Assembly: GCF_015864945.1 (NCBI RefSeq)
Contig: NZ_JADYWF010000002.1
Coordinates: 512,208 to 576,207 of the forward strand
Length of the DNA stretch: 64,000 nt
Direction: 5' to 3'
Origin: Salinibacterium sp. NG253
Lineage (GTDB): Bacteria; Actinomycetota; Actinomycetes; Actinomycetales; Microbacteriaceae
The translations under genes were made by a program, and so were the position numbers. Under the pieces are notes generated by a model. The model made no database searches and had not been told where the DNA came from. It worked only from the letters and a program-made list of their open reading frames with translations. Of the stretch, positions 36,701 to 44,072 are shown piece by piece (the stretch's first letter is position 1; every line of letters begins with the position of its first letter).

Positions 36701-37017
36701 ACGTCCCCTTCGGCGACCGCGTCGTTATCTGCAAGATCGATGCCGTGTATGCCGATGGTGATCGCTTCGAGATTGTCGACTGGAAAACGGGGCGAGCCCC
36801 ACGCGATGCGGCCGACCTCGAAGCGAAGCAACTGCAGCTCGCCCTGTACCGGCTCGCCTATGCGCAGTGGAAGGGCGTGCCGCCCGAGAACATCGATGCG
36901 GCGTTCTACTTCGTCGCCGACGACACCGTGATTCGTCCGAAACACATCTCGAGCGAAGCCGAATTGCGCGACGCCTGGGCGAAGTCTGTCGGCGCCGCCC
37001 CCAGTTTCGGTGGCTAA
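33751..37017 (+). CDS. adnB: AdnB-like helicase-nuclease subunit
   Basis: Partner subunit of 1088 residues. The motor is canonical: VVAGAGSGKTDTMASR, LTFTRKAAGSL (Ia), VVLLDEYQDTSVVQ (Walker B), GDPHQSIYGWRGA (III), LLTIHASKGLEWDLV (V) and RRLGYVAITRARDNLLL (VI). The nuclease at the C-terminus shows LGTQFHEWVE, ICKIDAVY and FEIVDWKTGRAP. In mycobacterial AdnAB the B motor drives translocation, which fits the intact motifs here. Start chosen at the ATG overlapping the adnA stop; the frame extends 51 nt upstream inside adnA. Confidence 0.87.
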   Translation: MISSVDLAGLMGIHAPTEQQRVVIEAPLSPALVVAGAGSGKTDTMASRVVWLVANNLVSPDQILGLTFTRKAAGSLSKRVSERIAILRDVQSAHPERFVATPETASIEFDQPTISTYNSFASALFTENALLIGREPESTLLNDPSSWQLARKLVVASTDERLIGLEKSISALTEAVLDLSHALSDNVASAEDVAAYAQRFTQISELPYAETARKKTPYASVIDAVKEVGSLAPLLTLAVQYAQQKRAQGLLEFSDQVALALEVAERSSDVVEHYQDRYRVVLLDEYQDTSVVQTRLLARLFGNHSVMAVGDPHQSIYGWRGASAANLARFSRDFTDNADAQYFALSTSWRNATTVLDAANVIVEPLSARSPVRVESLGARPAAPVGSVDTFYFEHIDEEAHGVAKWFARALAPQAWNDYNPDPDAEAPTPPTAAILFRRRSDMERFATALGAEDVPYHVLGIGGLLSTPEIVDLVSALTVIHDPTAGSELIRLLSGARWSIGPRDLQELASLSRWLLSRSVTQQELSAEVRQRMRDSVAVDDSASIVDALDFVGEAPASHSQLKGFSEEGLSRLKDAAKQLAFFRSRAGLELGDLVRLLEQELLLDIEVVASRPQAHGMANLYAFHDELAGFLASDDQANLGSFLSWLRRATQQDMMGPRSDDAEAGTVQLLTIHASKGLEWDLVAVPRLVDGEVPATSREGKGWVSFGKLPFAFRGDAGELPELEWENAHYQSEFDGSLKEFKTALAERHQAEERRLGYVAITRARDNLLLTGSFWSSRSKPQAPSIFLQELEERGLIAELPADPVNDENPTLNDVVDPLWPFDPLGNRRTSVETAAHLVATADPGADGLWSHEIDLLLAERSRAASEARRTPLPQRIPASRFKDYIADPEAVALSLRRPMPERPYRATRLGTQFHEWVESRFGSTASTETLDAFALEIDGTDFDGFDGENAADVEKLAELQATFERSAWATRKPVDVEIEIHVPFGDRVVICKIDAVYADGDRFEIVDWKTGRAPRDAADLEAKQLQLALYRLAYAQWKGVPPENIDAAFYFVADDTVIRPKHISSEAELRDAWAKSVGAAPSFGG

Positions 37018-37029
37018 GCGTGCCGGTGG

Positions 37030-37884
37030 CTAAGCCCGCCGCTGCACCGGCCGGCTCAGTATGGCGGTGCTGAGTGCCTCGATCGGTTCGCGTGCCGCCA
37101 TCGGATTGTCGAGCAACACGAAGTCGACATCGCCTAGCTCGGGCAGGTCGAATGATGCCGGAACCTGGGCCAAATCGGGCGGGATGAGCGACTGCGGAAA
37201 CACCGCGATACCGATCCCTGCGCGCACCGCGGCAAGAGCGCCATTCACTTCCTTCACGTTGCACGTGATGCGCCAGGTTCGTCCGACAGCCTCAAGCGCA
37301 CGCATCGCGTACGCGCGGCCCAGACTCGGAGCTTGGTAGGCGATGAGCGGAACCGGGGCCCCCGATTCAACGGTCATGCTTTTATGGCCCAGCCACACCA
37401 TCCGGTCTCGGCGCACCAAGCGCCCACCTTCGGCACCGGCGTCTTGTTTGACGAAAACCAGATCGAGTTGGCCGGCCTGAAGGCGGCGCACGAGATTGCC
37501 GCTCTGGCTCACGGTGAGTTCGAGATTGATGTGCGGGTAGAGCTGCCGAAAGTCACGCAGGATGCGCGGCAACTGGGTAAGGGCAAGGTCATCTGCTGAT
37601 CCGAACCGAAGCCGCCCGCGCATCGCAGAGCCGGTGAAGTACTTCACTGCTTGGTCTTCTGCCGCAAGAATTGCTCGCGCAAACCCGAGCATCGCTTCGC
37701 CGTTGTCGGTGAGCGAGACGGTGCGAGTGTCGCGCAGCACGAGTATGCGGCCTGCCGCAGCTTCGAGCTTGCGGATGTGTTGGCTAATCGTCGGCTGGCT
37801 GAGCTCAAGGGTGCGGGCGGCCTCCGTGAAACTGCGGGTGTCTGCGACAGCGACGAAAGATTTCAGGACGACAGGATCAAACAC
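37030..37884 (-). CDS. LysR family transcriptional regulator
   Basis: Regulator of 284 residues. The N-terminal winged HTH (SFTEAARTLELSQPTISQHIRKLEAAAG) is followed by an effector domain (about 90-280) with RLRFGSADDLALTQLPRIL. GTG start with GAGG 4-5 nt upstream. Divergent from the MFS exporter gene, with 81 bp between starts and a perfect ATTACG-n3-CGTAAT dyad (containing T-n11-A) just upstream. Probably controls the MFS gene and itself. Convergent with adnB. Confidence 0.88.
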   Translation of the reverse strand: MFDPVVLKSFVAVADTRSFTEAARTLELSQPTISQHIRKLEAAAGRILVLRDTRTVSLTDNGEAMLGFARAILAAEDQAVKYFTGSAMRGRLRFGSADDLALTQLPRILRDFRQLYPHINLELTVSQSGNLVRRLQAGQLDLVFVKQDAGAEGGRLVRRDRMVWLGHKSMTVESGAPVPLIAYQAPSLGRAYAMRALEAVGRTWRITCNVKEVNGALAAVRAGIGIAVFPQSLIPPDLAQVPASFDLPELGDVDFVLLDNPMAAREPIEALSTAILSRPVQRRA

Positions 37885-37892
37885 AATGCCTC

Positions 37893-37907
37893 ATTACGAA
37901 ACGTAAT
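37893..37907. promoter_or_regulatory. LysR box candidate (perfect dyad)
   Basis: ATTACG and CGTAAT arms around AAA, 8 bp upstream of the lysR start. It matches the T-n11-A palindrome bound by LysR proteins. Confidence 0.55.
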
Positions 37908-37952
37908 AGAATTTATAGCGTTGATTATGCCGTGAAATGAGTGACGAGACAA

Positions 37953-37958
37953 TACGCT
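37953..37958 (+). promoter_or_regulatory. -10 box of the MFS exporter gene, leaderless
   Basis: TACGCT, seven bases, GTG at 37966. It favours the GTG over the ATG two codons downstream. Confidence 0.55.
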
Positions 37959-37965
37959 TGAGCGT

Positions 37966-39423
37966 GTGAGTATGCCATCTGAGACGTCGCCGGCGACAGT
38001 GCCTATCTCGGCGGTCATGCAGCGGCCGCTCTGGCGCGATACCTTCAGCTCTCTTCGGCTGCATAACTACCGCCTCTATGTCATCGCGCAGTTCATTGCC
38101 TACACAGCGGCATGGGTGCAGCGCATCGCCGTCGACTGGCTCGTTCTGGAACTCACCGGCAACGTTGCGCTCGTTGGCCTGACGATCGCCATCCAGTTCA
38201 CGCCGACCATCATCCTCGGCGCCTATGCGGGGGTTATCGCCGACCGCTTCGACAAGCGGGCGACTCTGATGGTCGCGCAGTCCATCATCGGCACGCTCAG
38301 TCTTGCGCTGGCCATCGTCACGATCATGGGAGTGGCCCAGCTCTGGCTCGTGTATCTGCTCGTGCTGCTGATGGGCATCATTCAAGTTTTCGACAACCCC
38401 GCTCGTGCGGTGTTCGTCAACGAACTCGTCGGACCGCGCCATTTGCGCAATGCCATCAGCCTCAACGCGTCGATTTTCCACTCGGGCGCGTTTCTCGGGC
38501 CTGCCCTGAGCGGCGCGCTGATCGTCGCCGCCGGCTCGGGCTGGGCAATCGGTATCAACGCTGTTGCGGTTGTAATCGGCGTGATCATCTTGGCGTCCAT
38601 GCGCAAGAACGAACTACTGATCGCCCCTCGCGCGCCCGAATCGAAGGGCCAGATTCGCGAAGCGATTCGCTACATTCGGGCTAAACCTACGCTGTTCTGG
38701 ACGATGGTGATGGTCTTCGTTGTTGCCGTGTTCGGGATGCCGATGCCCACGCTCCTCGCTGCCATGGCCAACACCGTCTATGACACCGGCGCCAGCGGTT
38801 ACGGCCTGTACAACTCACTGGCCGCGATCGGTGCCTTGCTCGGAGCCCTTGCCTCTGCTCGTCGCGCGAGTCTCCGCCTGCGCACGATCATCTTTGGCGC
38901 GGTGCTCTACGGTGCCATGATGATGCTTGCCGGCGTCGTTCCCATTTATGGCATGTTCTTGGGGGTGCTGATCGGCATCGGCCTCAGTCGACTCCTGCTC
39001 ATGACGGCCGCTGAAACGATGGTGCAACTGTCATCCAACCTCGTGATCCGCGGGCGCGTTATGGCCTTCTGGGTCATGGTGATTCTCGGCGGCCAGGCCG
39101 TTGGTGGTCCGCTCATGGGAACCATCGCCGAACTCTGGGGTGCCAAGCTTGCCTTCGTTATCGCCGGTGGTGTGCCCGCCGCAGTAGCAATCGGTATTGC
39201 CATCGTGCTCGCGCGCTCCGGTCGTCTCACGGTAAAAGTGGCACCGCGCCGAGCCGGTCGGTGGGTGGCCATCGTGCCGAAGCATCAGTCGCGCGCGATC
39301 ACTGAGCCCATCACCATCGTGGATGCCGCAGCAATGCAACCGGAACCGCGCGGAATGCGATTGCGAAAATTACGCTCGTCCTTGCTGCGCTCGTCAGCGA
39401 AGAGACGCCGGGAACGCAAGTAG
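37966..39423 (+). CDS. MFS exporter, EntS/MFS_3-like
   Basis: Membrane exporter of 485 residues with about 12 helices. The motif-A equivalent between helices 2 and 3 is AGVIADRFDKRATLM, and VFDNPARAVFVNELVG after helix 4 is characteristic of the EntS-like MFS_3 branch that includes siderophore and macrolide exporters. A basic, probably cytosolic tail of about 75 residues ends in RSSAKRRRERK. Substrate unknown. The lysR-MFS pair interrupts an otherwise conserved helicase gene neighbourhood. Confidence 0.85.
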   Translation: MSMPSETSPATVPISAVMQRPLWRDTFSSLRLHNYRLYVIAQFIAYTAAWVQRIAVDWLVLELTGNVALVGLTIAIQFTPTIILGAYAGVIADRFDKRATLMVAQSIIGTLSLALAIVTIMGVAQLWLVYLLVLLMGIIQVFDNPARAVFVNELVGPRHLRNAISLNASIFHSGAFLGPALSGALIVAAGSGWAIGINAVAVVIGVIILASMRKNELLIAPRAPESKGQIREAIRYIRAKPTLFWTMVMVFVVAVFGMPMPTLLAAMANTVYDTGASGYGLYNSLAAIGALLGALASARRASLRLRTIIFGAVLYGAMMMLAGVVPIYGMFLGVLIGIGLSRLLLMTAAETMVQLSSNLVIRGRVMAFWVMVILGGQAVGGPLMGTIAELWGAKLAFVIAGGVPAAVAIGIAIVLARSGRLTVKVAPRRAGRWVAIVPKHQSRAITEPITIVDAAAMQPEPRGMRLRKLRSSLLRSSAKRRRERK

Positions 39424-39450
39424 CCAGCGAGGCGCGGTCAGAAGGCGAGA

Positions 39451-40452
39451 CTAAACTGCGCGGTTGTCCTTGCGCAGCATCGCTTCAACTTCGTCGACGG
39501 CCATGGTTGGCATTGTGTTGGCGCTGATGGGGTTCATGACATCGTCTCGGATGTCATCGAGCAGCGTCGTAAGCATCTCACTCGCGTCATCCACAATTTC
39601 AGTACTGCGCACTTCGGTGCCATGGAGCAACCATTTCGCGACCGAAAGCTCGGCGTAGAAGGTGGCGCGCTGCTTGAGCTGACGGTCACCGGCGCCCCGA
39701 GCATCCGCGTAGGCACCGAAGGCGGTGTCGATGATCGCGTCATTGCGCGGACCGAGTAGCCACTGCAGATCGGTGGCGGGGTCGCCGACTTTAATGTCTT
39801 GCCAGCCGAGTACGCCGGTCACAGCGTTGTCGGCACTCAAGAACGAATCGGAGACGAGGGAACCGTTGACGACGCTGGGCTGGAACTGCCAGAGCTTGGA
39901 GTCTTCGGCCGCTTTGCGCCAGCGTTCGAGCAGCGCAGCAGGCACCAGCTTGGTGGCGGCGGCACGGTCGATGATTGAAATGCAAGAGCGTAGGCACTCG
40001 CCGGCGGTCTGCACGGGGAGTCCGGCATCCGCAACGAAGCTTGTGGGAAGGGCGTGAATCGCGGCGATGGCGGAACCAATGGATGCCGCGAGCGACCCAG
40101 CACCGGTCGTGTACGCGCGCATCGGAACCTTGCTGCCGTACACAAATTCGTAGACGATGCCGCGAGTTTGACCGACAGGAACTTGCCCCGCGTAGCTCGT
40201 GACATTGAAGGGGAGACGGGTGCGCACACCGGCGCTCAAGGCGCGCAGGGCGACGAGGTCGGCGGACTGTACGTTCTCGGCCGCAGCGTTTCGTGGCACC
40301 CGAATAATCCAGTGTTTGCCGGCGCGGTCGGTGATGAGCGCCGAATCGAAGTCGTTTCCGTTGCCGGTGCCGAACGGGGCGGCTGCGGCAACTTCGAGTC
40401 CCTCGACAGCAGAGGTCGCCAGCGCGGCTAGAGTGAGATGTGATCTGGCCAT
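39451..40452 (-). CDS. Phosphotransferase family protein (aminoglycoside/macrolide kinase fold)
   Basis: Kinase-fold protein of 333 residues. The N-lobe has DSALITDRAGKHWIIRVPR (beta-3 lysine region) and IVYEFVYGSKVPM (hinge). The C-lobe is degenerate at the catalytic loop: VVNGSLVSDSFLSADNAVTG replaces the usual HGDLxxxN, while VLGWQDIKVGDPATDLQWLLG keeps the metal-binding Asp and DPAxDL motif. Resistance function is not implied; this is a housekeeping-like orphan near nudC and uvrD2. Start chosen 7 nt after TACCCT, although the frame stays open upstream. Confidence 0.75.
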   Translation of the reverse strand: MARSHLTLAALATSAVEGLEVAAAAPFGTGNGNDFDSALITDRAGKHWIIRVPRNAAAENVQSADLVALRALSAGVRTRLPFNVTSYAGQVPVGQTRGIVYEFVYGSKVPMRAYTTGAGSLAASIGSAIAAIHALPTSFVADAGLPVQTAGECLRSCISIIDRAAATKLVPAALLERWRKAAEDSKLWQFQPSVVNGSLVSDSFLSADNAVTGVLGWQDIKVGDPATDLQWLLGPRNDAIIDTAFGAYADARGAGDRQLKQRATFYAELSVAKWLLHGTEVRSTEIVDDASEMLTTLLDDIRDDVMNPISANTMPTMAVDEVEAMLRKDNRAV

Positions 40453-40459
40453 AACACTC

Positions 40460-40469
40460 AGGGTAGGTT
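40460..40469. promoter_or_regulatory. Back-to-back overlapping -10 boxes (phosphotransferase and nudC)
   Basis: The ten bases AGGGTAGGTT contain TACCCT on the minus strand (7 nt before the phosphotransferase ATG) and TAGGTT on the plus strand, sharing two base pairs. Polymerase could occupy only one at a time. Confidence 0.5.
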
Positions 40470-40519
40470 GCTCTGACGTGCATTTGCCGCACGCCACGCA
40501 CTTGGGACGGGGTCGATAC

Positions 40520-41446
40520 ATGTCACAGGCTTTTCTTTCGCGACTGCCATTGTCGCGATATGAGATCGATCGTGACCACTTAGCTCGGGAAGATCCGCGT
40601 CTTCTTGACCGCTTGTGGCGCGAATCGGCAACTCGTGTGCTGCCCATTTTTGATGGCTCGGCGCTGCTGGCGGCCGACGGTTCTTTGGCGCTCTTGCACC
40701 CGGATGCGATCGAGCGCGGCCACACGAGCGTCTATTTGGGGCGCTCGATGTCGACGACGAGTCCCGAACCGGTTGGCACGCCCATCGTGACGGTTGAACT
40801 CGAGGATGCCGGGCACTTTGCCGAGGCCGAGTGGGGCAACTTGCGCAGCATTGCACCGCAGCTGAGCGACCGGGATGCGGGGCTTTTCACTGAAGCGCTC
40901 GCGATTTTGAACTGGCACTCCTCACACTTGTTCTCGCCGCGCACGGGGGAGCCGACCGTTGTGGAGAAGGCGGGGTGGGTTCGCCGCGATGTCGCGTCCA
41001 AGCTTGAAGTGTTTCCTCGCACCGACCCCGCGATCATTGTCGGGGTCACCGACAACGATGATCGTCTGCTTCTCGGGTCGAACGCGCTGTGGGAGTCGAA
41101 TCGCTATTCCTTGCTCGCCGGGTTCGTGGAACCGGGGGAGTCGCTGGAGTCTGCCGTGCAGCGCGAAATTTTCGAAGAGTCGGGTGTTCCCGTGGTCGAT
41201 CCCGTCTATTTGGGCAGCCAACCCTGGCCATTTCCGGCGTCGCTCATGCTCGGCTTTATGGCATCCGTCGCTCCCGGTTTCACGGGCCCCGGCACCCCGG
41301 ATGGCACCGAGATTCTCGATCTGCGCTGGTTTAGCCGTGAGGAACTCGCAAACTCTCTCAATGAAATCCGCCTGCCCGGCCATTCGTCGATCGCTCGCGC
41401 CATCATCGAGCACTGGTACGGCCAACCGATTGACGAACAACCGTGA
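40520..41446 (+). CDS. nudC: NAD(+) diphosphatase NudC-like Nudix hydrolase
   Basis: Nudix enzyme of 308 residues, expected to cleave NAD(H) or NAD caps. The Nudix box GFVEPGESLESAVQREIFEE is intact, and the NudC-specific SQPWPFPASLM follows 20 residues later. The zinc-ribbon region preceding it reads SPRTGEPTVVEKAGWVRRD, and the whole protein contains no cysteine, so the usual Zn site is lost. Start uncertain: ATG at 40520 fits the protein family; an in-frame GTG at 40478 lies 8 nt after TAGGTT and would add 14 residues. GTGA overlap with uvrD2. Confidence 0.87.
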   Translation: MSQAFLSRLPLSRYEIDRDHLAREDPRLLDRLWRESATRVLPIFDGSALLAADGSLALLHPDAIERGHTSVYLGRSMSTTSPEPVGTPIVTVELEDAGHFAEAEWGNLRSIAPQLSDRDAGLFTEALAILNWHSSHLFSPRTGEPTVVEKAGWVRRDVASKLEVFPRTDPAIIVGVTDNDDRLLLGSNALWESNRYSLLAGFVEPGESLESAVQREIFEESGVPVVDPVYLGSQPWPFPASLMLGFMASVAPGFTGPGTPDGTEILDLRWFSREELANSLNEIRLPGHSSIARAIIEHWYGQPIDEQP

Positions 41447-43137
41447 CGCTTGACGCAAACGAATTACTCGACGCGCTAGACGAGGGCCAGCGTCAGGCCG
41501 CTGAAACTCTCCTCGGACCGGTGTGCCTTCTCGCGGGTGCCGGCACAGGAAAGACTCGCGCCATCACCCATCGCATCGCCTATGGGGTTGCGACCGGTGT
41601 GTACCCTCCCGGCCGAGTCATGGCTCTGACCTTCACGAACCGCGCCGCCGGTGAATTGCGCGGACGGCTTCGTAGCCTTGGCGCAGAAGGTGTTGCCGCA
41701 CGAACGTTCCACGCCTCGGCTCTCTCGCAGCTGAACGCCTTTTGGCCTCAGACCATCGGCGGCACCATGCCGCGCTTGTTGGAGGGCAAAGCGCGCATGA
41801 TTGCGCACGCCGCAGACTCGATCAAACTCAAGCTCGATACCGCAACGTTGCGGGATGTCGCTGCCGAAATCGAGTGGCGAAAGACGTCGCGGATGTCGGT
41901 CGAACAATACGGAAACGCTGGCCGCACCGTGCCCGCGGCCCTCACCATCGACAAGATGGTCGAACTTCAGTCCGCCTACGAGTCGATCAAGGATGCCCGG
42001 CGACAGATTGACTTTGAAGACGTGCTTCTGGCCGCCGCCGGCATGATCGAGGCCGAGCCCCGCATCGCGCAGCAGGTTCGCGAGCAATACCGTTTCTTTG
42101 TCGTCGATGAGTATCAGGACGTCTCGCCGCTGCAGCACGAACTGCTGCGGCTGTGGGTGGGCGACCGCGATGATCTTTGTGTCGTCGGCGATGTGAGCCA
42201 GACCATTTACTCCTTTGCCGGAGCAAGCCCTGACTTCTTGCTGCGCTTCGCGTCGCAACATGACAACGCTGCCGTTCTTCGACTCGAGCGAAACTACCGT
42301 TCGACTCCCGAGATTGTGCACACCGCGAACAAGTTGATGGGCAACCAGAAGGGTGCGCTCACCCTGCAGGCGGCGACAACCGAGCACTCTCCGACCCCGC
42401 AGGTCACTGGCTACGACGATGACAACGCCGAGGCCGCCGCGATTGCCGCCGCAGTCGCGGCCCAAATTGCCGCAGGAACCAGCCCCGAAGACATTGCAGT
42501 GCTCTACCGCATCAACGCTCAGTCGCAGCCCATTGAGGCCGCGCTCACCGAGGCAGGCGTGCCTTTCCTGGTGCGCGGAGCGACTCGCTTCTTTGACCAG
42601 CGCGAAGTGAAGGAAGCCATCATGCTGTTGCGTGGTGCCTCAATCACGACCGCTACCGAGCCACTGTTCAAGTCAGTCAGCGACATCCTTCGCTCCATTG
42701 GTTGGTCGCAAGAACCACCGGAGACCGCCGGGGCGGTTCGCGAGCGGTGGGAATCGCTCAACGTGATCATGCGTCTCGCCGAGGATGCCGCTGCCGAGAT
42801 GACGCTGCGGGAGTTCGTGGCCGACCTTGTCGATCGCCAAAGCAGCAACAACGAGCCGTTGCGTTCCGCCGTGAACCTCGCGACCTTGCACTCGGCCAAG
42901 GGCCTGGAATGGGAGTGCGTGCACCTCATCGGCCTCAACGAAGGCCTACTGCCCATCAGCTACGCCCGCACACCCGAAGCGATCGACGAAGAACGTCGAC
43001 TGTTGTATGTGGGTATTACGCGTGCCCGCCGGTCACTGGGGATGTCGTGGTCGGCTAGCGCACAAACAGGCCGGGGTGCGCGTCGTGCCCCCAGCCGTTT
43101 CCTTGACGACGTTCGGGACCGGACGCAGAGCTTGTAA
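41443..43137 (+). CDS. uvrD2: UvrD2-like superfamily 1 DNA helicase without HRDC domain
   Basis: ATP-dependent 3'-5' DNA helicase of 564 residues. Motifs: CLLAGAGTGKTRAITHR (I), ALTFTNRAAGEL (Ia), FFVVDEYQDVSPLQ (II), VVGDVSQTIYSFAGA (III), LERNYRSTPEIV (IV), VNLATLHSAKGLEWECV (V) and RRLLYVGITRARRSLG (VI). The mycobacterial relative is about 700 residues and has a tetracysteine linker and C-terminal HRDC domain; this protein ends soon after motif VI. GTG start within the nudC stop. Confidence 0.87.
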   Translation: MTLDANELLDALDEGQRQAAETLLGPVCLLAGAGTGKTRAITHRIAYGVATGVYPPGRVMALTFTNRAAGELRGRLRSLGAEGVAARTFHASALSQLNAFWPQTIGGTMPRLLEGKARMIAHAADSIKLKLDTATLRDVAAEIEWRKTSRMSVEQYGNAGRTVPAALTIDKMVELQSAYESIKDARRQIDFEDVLLAAAGMIEAEPRIAQQVREQYRFFVVDEYQDVSPLQHELLRLWVGDRDDLCVVGDVSQTIYSFAGASPDFLLRFASQHDNAAVLRLERNYRSTPEIVHTANKLMGNQKGALTLQAATTEHSPTPQVTGYDDDNAEAAAIAAAVAAQIAAGTSPEDIAVLYRINAQSQPIEAALTEAGVPFLVRGATRFFDQREVKEAIMLLRGASITTATEPLFKSVSDILRSIGWSQEPPETAGAVRERWESLNVIMRLAEDAAAEMTLREFVADLVDRQSSNNEPLRSAVNLATLHSAKGLEWECVHLIGLNEGLLPISYARTPEAIDEERRLLYVGITRARRSLGMSWSASAQTGRGARRAPSRFLDDVRDRTQSL

Positions 43138-43945
43138 TCTGCGTCACTTGTTGGCAGCCGCATTCAGGATGCCGAAATCGCAAGCTTTCATCGCGGCGCC
43201 CGGTGGCGTGGTCGATGCGCACCGACGCAGTAGCGTCGGCCGGGGTCTGATCGAAGACGGTGTACCCGCTGCGACCCAGACGATGCAGGGCCATACGGCT
43301 GGCCTCGCCGGCGGCTTCAGCGATGAGCGTGGGTGTTTGCGCGAGCGAGGTGCGCCCCATGAGCTGAGTCGCGATGGCAGGCCAGGATGGGTCAGCATCG
43401 CGGCGGTGAAGATCAATGCACAGAAGGCATCCGGTGATTCCGGGAGTAACGACCGGGCCAACTTCGGCAGCAGAATCGGTGATGACGACGGGCATATGGG
43501 GCACGTCACGGCGAAGCCAGTGCGAATGCACCGAGGGTGGAATGACGAAATGGCCGACAACGATTGCGAGATCCGGGTCGGGATTGGCAAGTTCATCGGG
43601 AGTTTCGGCGACATCAACGCTTACTCCGCTGGCGGCGAGAATGCGTGCGATGGACTCCACGAGCACACCAGAGCCGAGAACTGCGACCCGAGCACTTGGC
43701 GGCTGTGGGGGAGTCGCGACTAAGACTCGAGACAGGGCATCGAGCAGGTCGTTGCACTCAGCAGGATGAGACTTCGCCAGCATTCCGATGCCGCTACGAC
43801 TAATGCCGGCCACGAGAGCAGAGAGGATCTTCTCTTGGTTCTCGGTGACGCGCGGCAATACAACGACGGGTGGGTCAATGCCGAACTGAGCACTCGTAGG
43901 GGATCGCCACACGAGCGGTAGTCGGGGGTCTACACGCAGCATCAT
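43055..43945 (-). CDS. ThiF/TOMM leader-binding-like protein (Rv3196-like)
   Basis: Protein of 296 residues with a Rossmann-like glycine loop (VAVLGSGVLVESIARILAASG) and two cysteine pairs, GCLLC and HPECGC, that resemble the structural Zn site of E1-like/ThiF and TOMM cyclodehydratase partner proteins; GCLLCIDLHRRDADPSWPAIATQL, read across its Asp residues, is their hallmark region. No precursor peptide or YcaO gene is nearby. ATG chosen 6 nt after CACAAT; a GTG 15 nt upstream is possible. The 3' end overlaps uvrD2 by 83 bp. Confidence 0.65.
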   Translation of the reverse strand: MMLRVDPRLPLVWRSPTSAQFGIDPPVVVLPRVTENQEKILSALVAGISRSGIGMLAKSHPAECNDLLDALSRVLVATPPQPPSARVAVLGSGVLVESIARILAASGVSVDVAETPDELANPDPDLAIVVGHFVIPPSVHSHWLRRDVPHMPVVITDSAAEVGPVVTPGITGCLLCIDLHRRDADPSWPAIATQLMGRTSLAQTPTLIAEAAGEASRMALHRLGRSGYTVFDQTPADATASVRIDHATGRRDESLRFRHPECGCQQVTQITSSASGPERRQGNGWGHDAHPGLFVR

Positions 43946-44072
43946 GTGCCCATTGTGCACAACTGTCCGATTGGTCAGTGTGAAGATTCCACAGCCTGAA
44001 GATGAACTATCGGCGACAAAAACCTGTTGCGCGCGCGACTCTCTTCGTGCCCAGCACTTTCTTCAGTGCGGG

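Noticed and set aside
39451-40725. Longer phosphotransferase starting about 90 codons upstream
   Set aside because: The extension is Arg/Ser-rich and would overlap nudC on the other strand; TACCCT 7 nt before the inner ATG fits the local leaderless rule.
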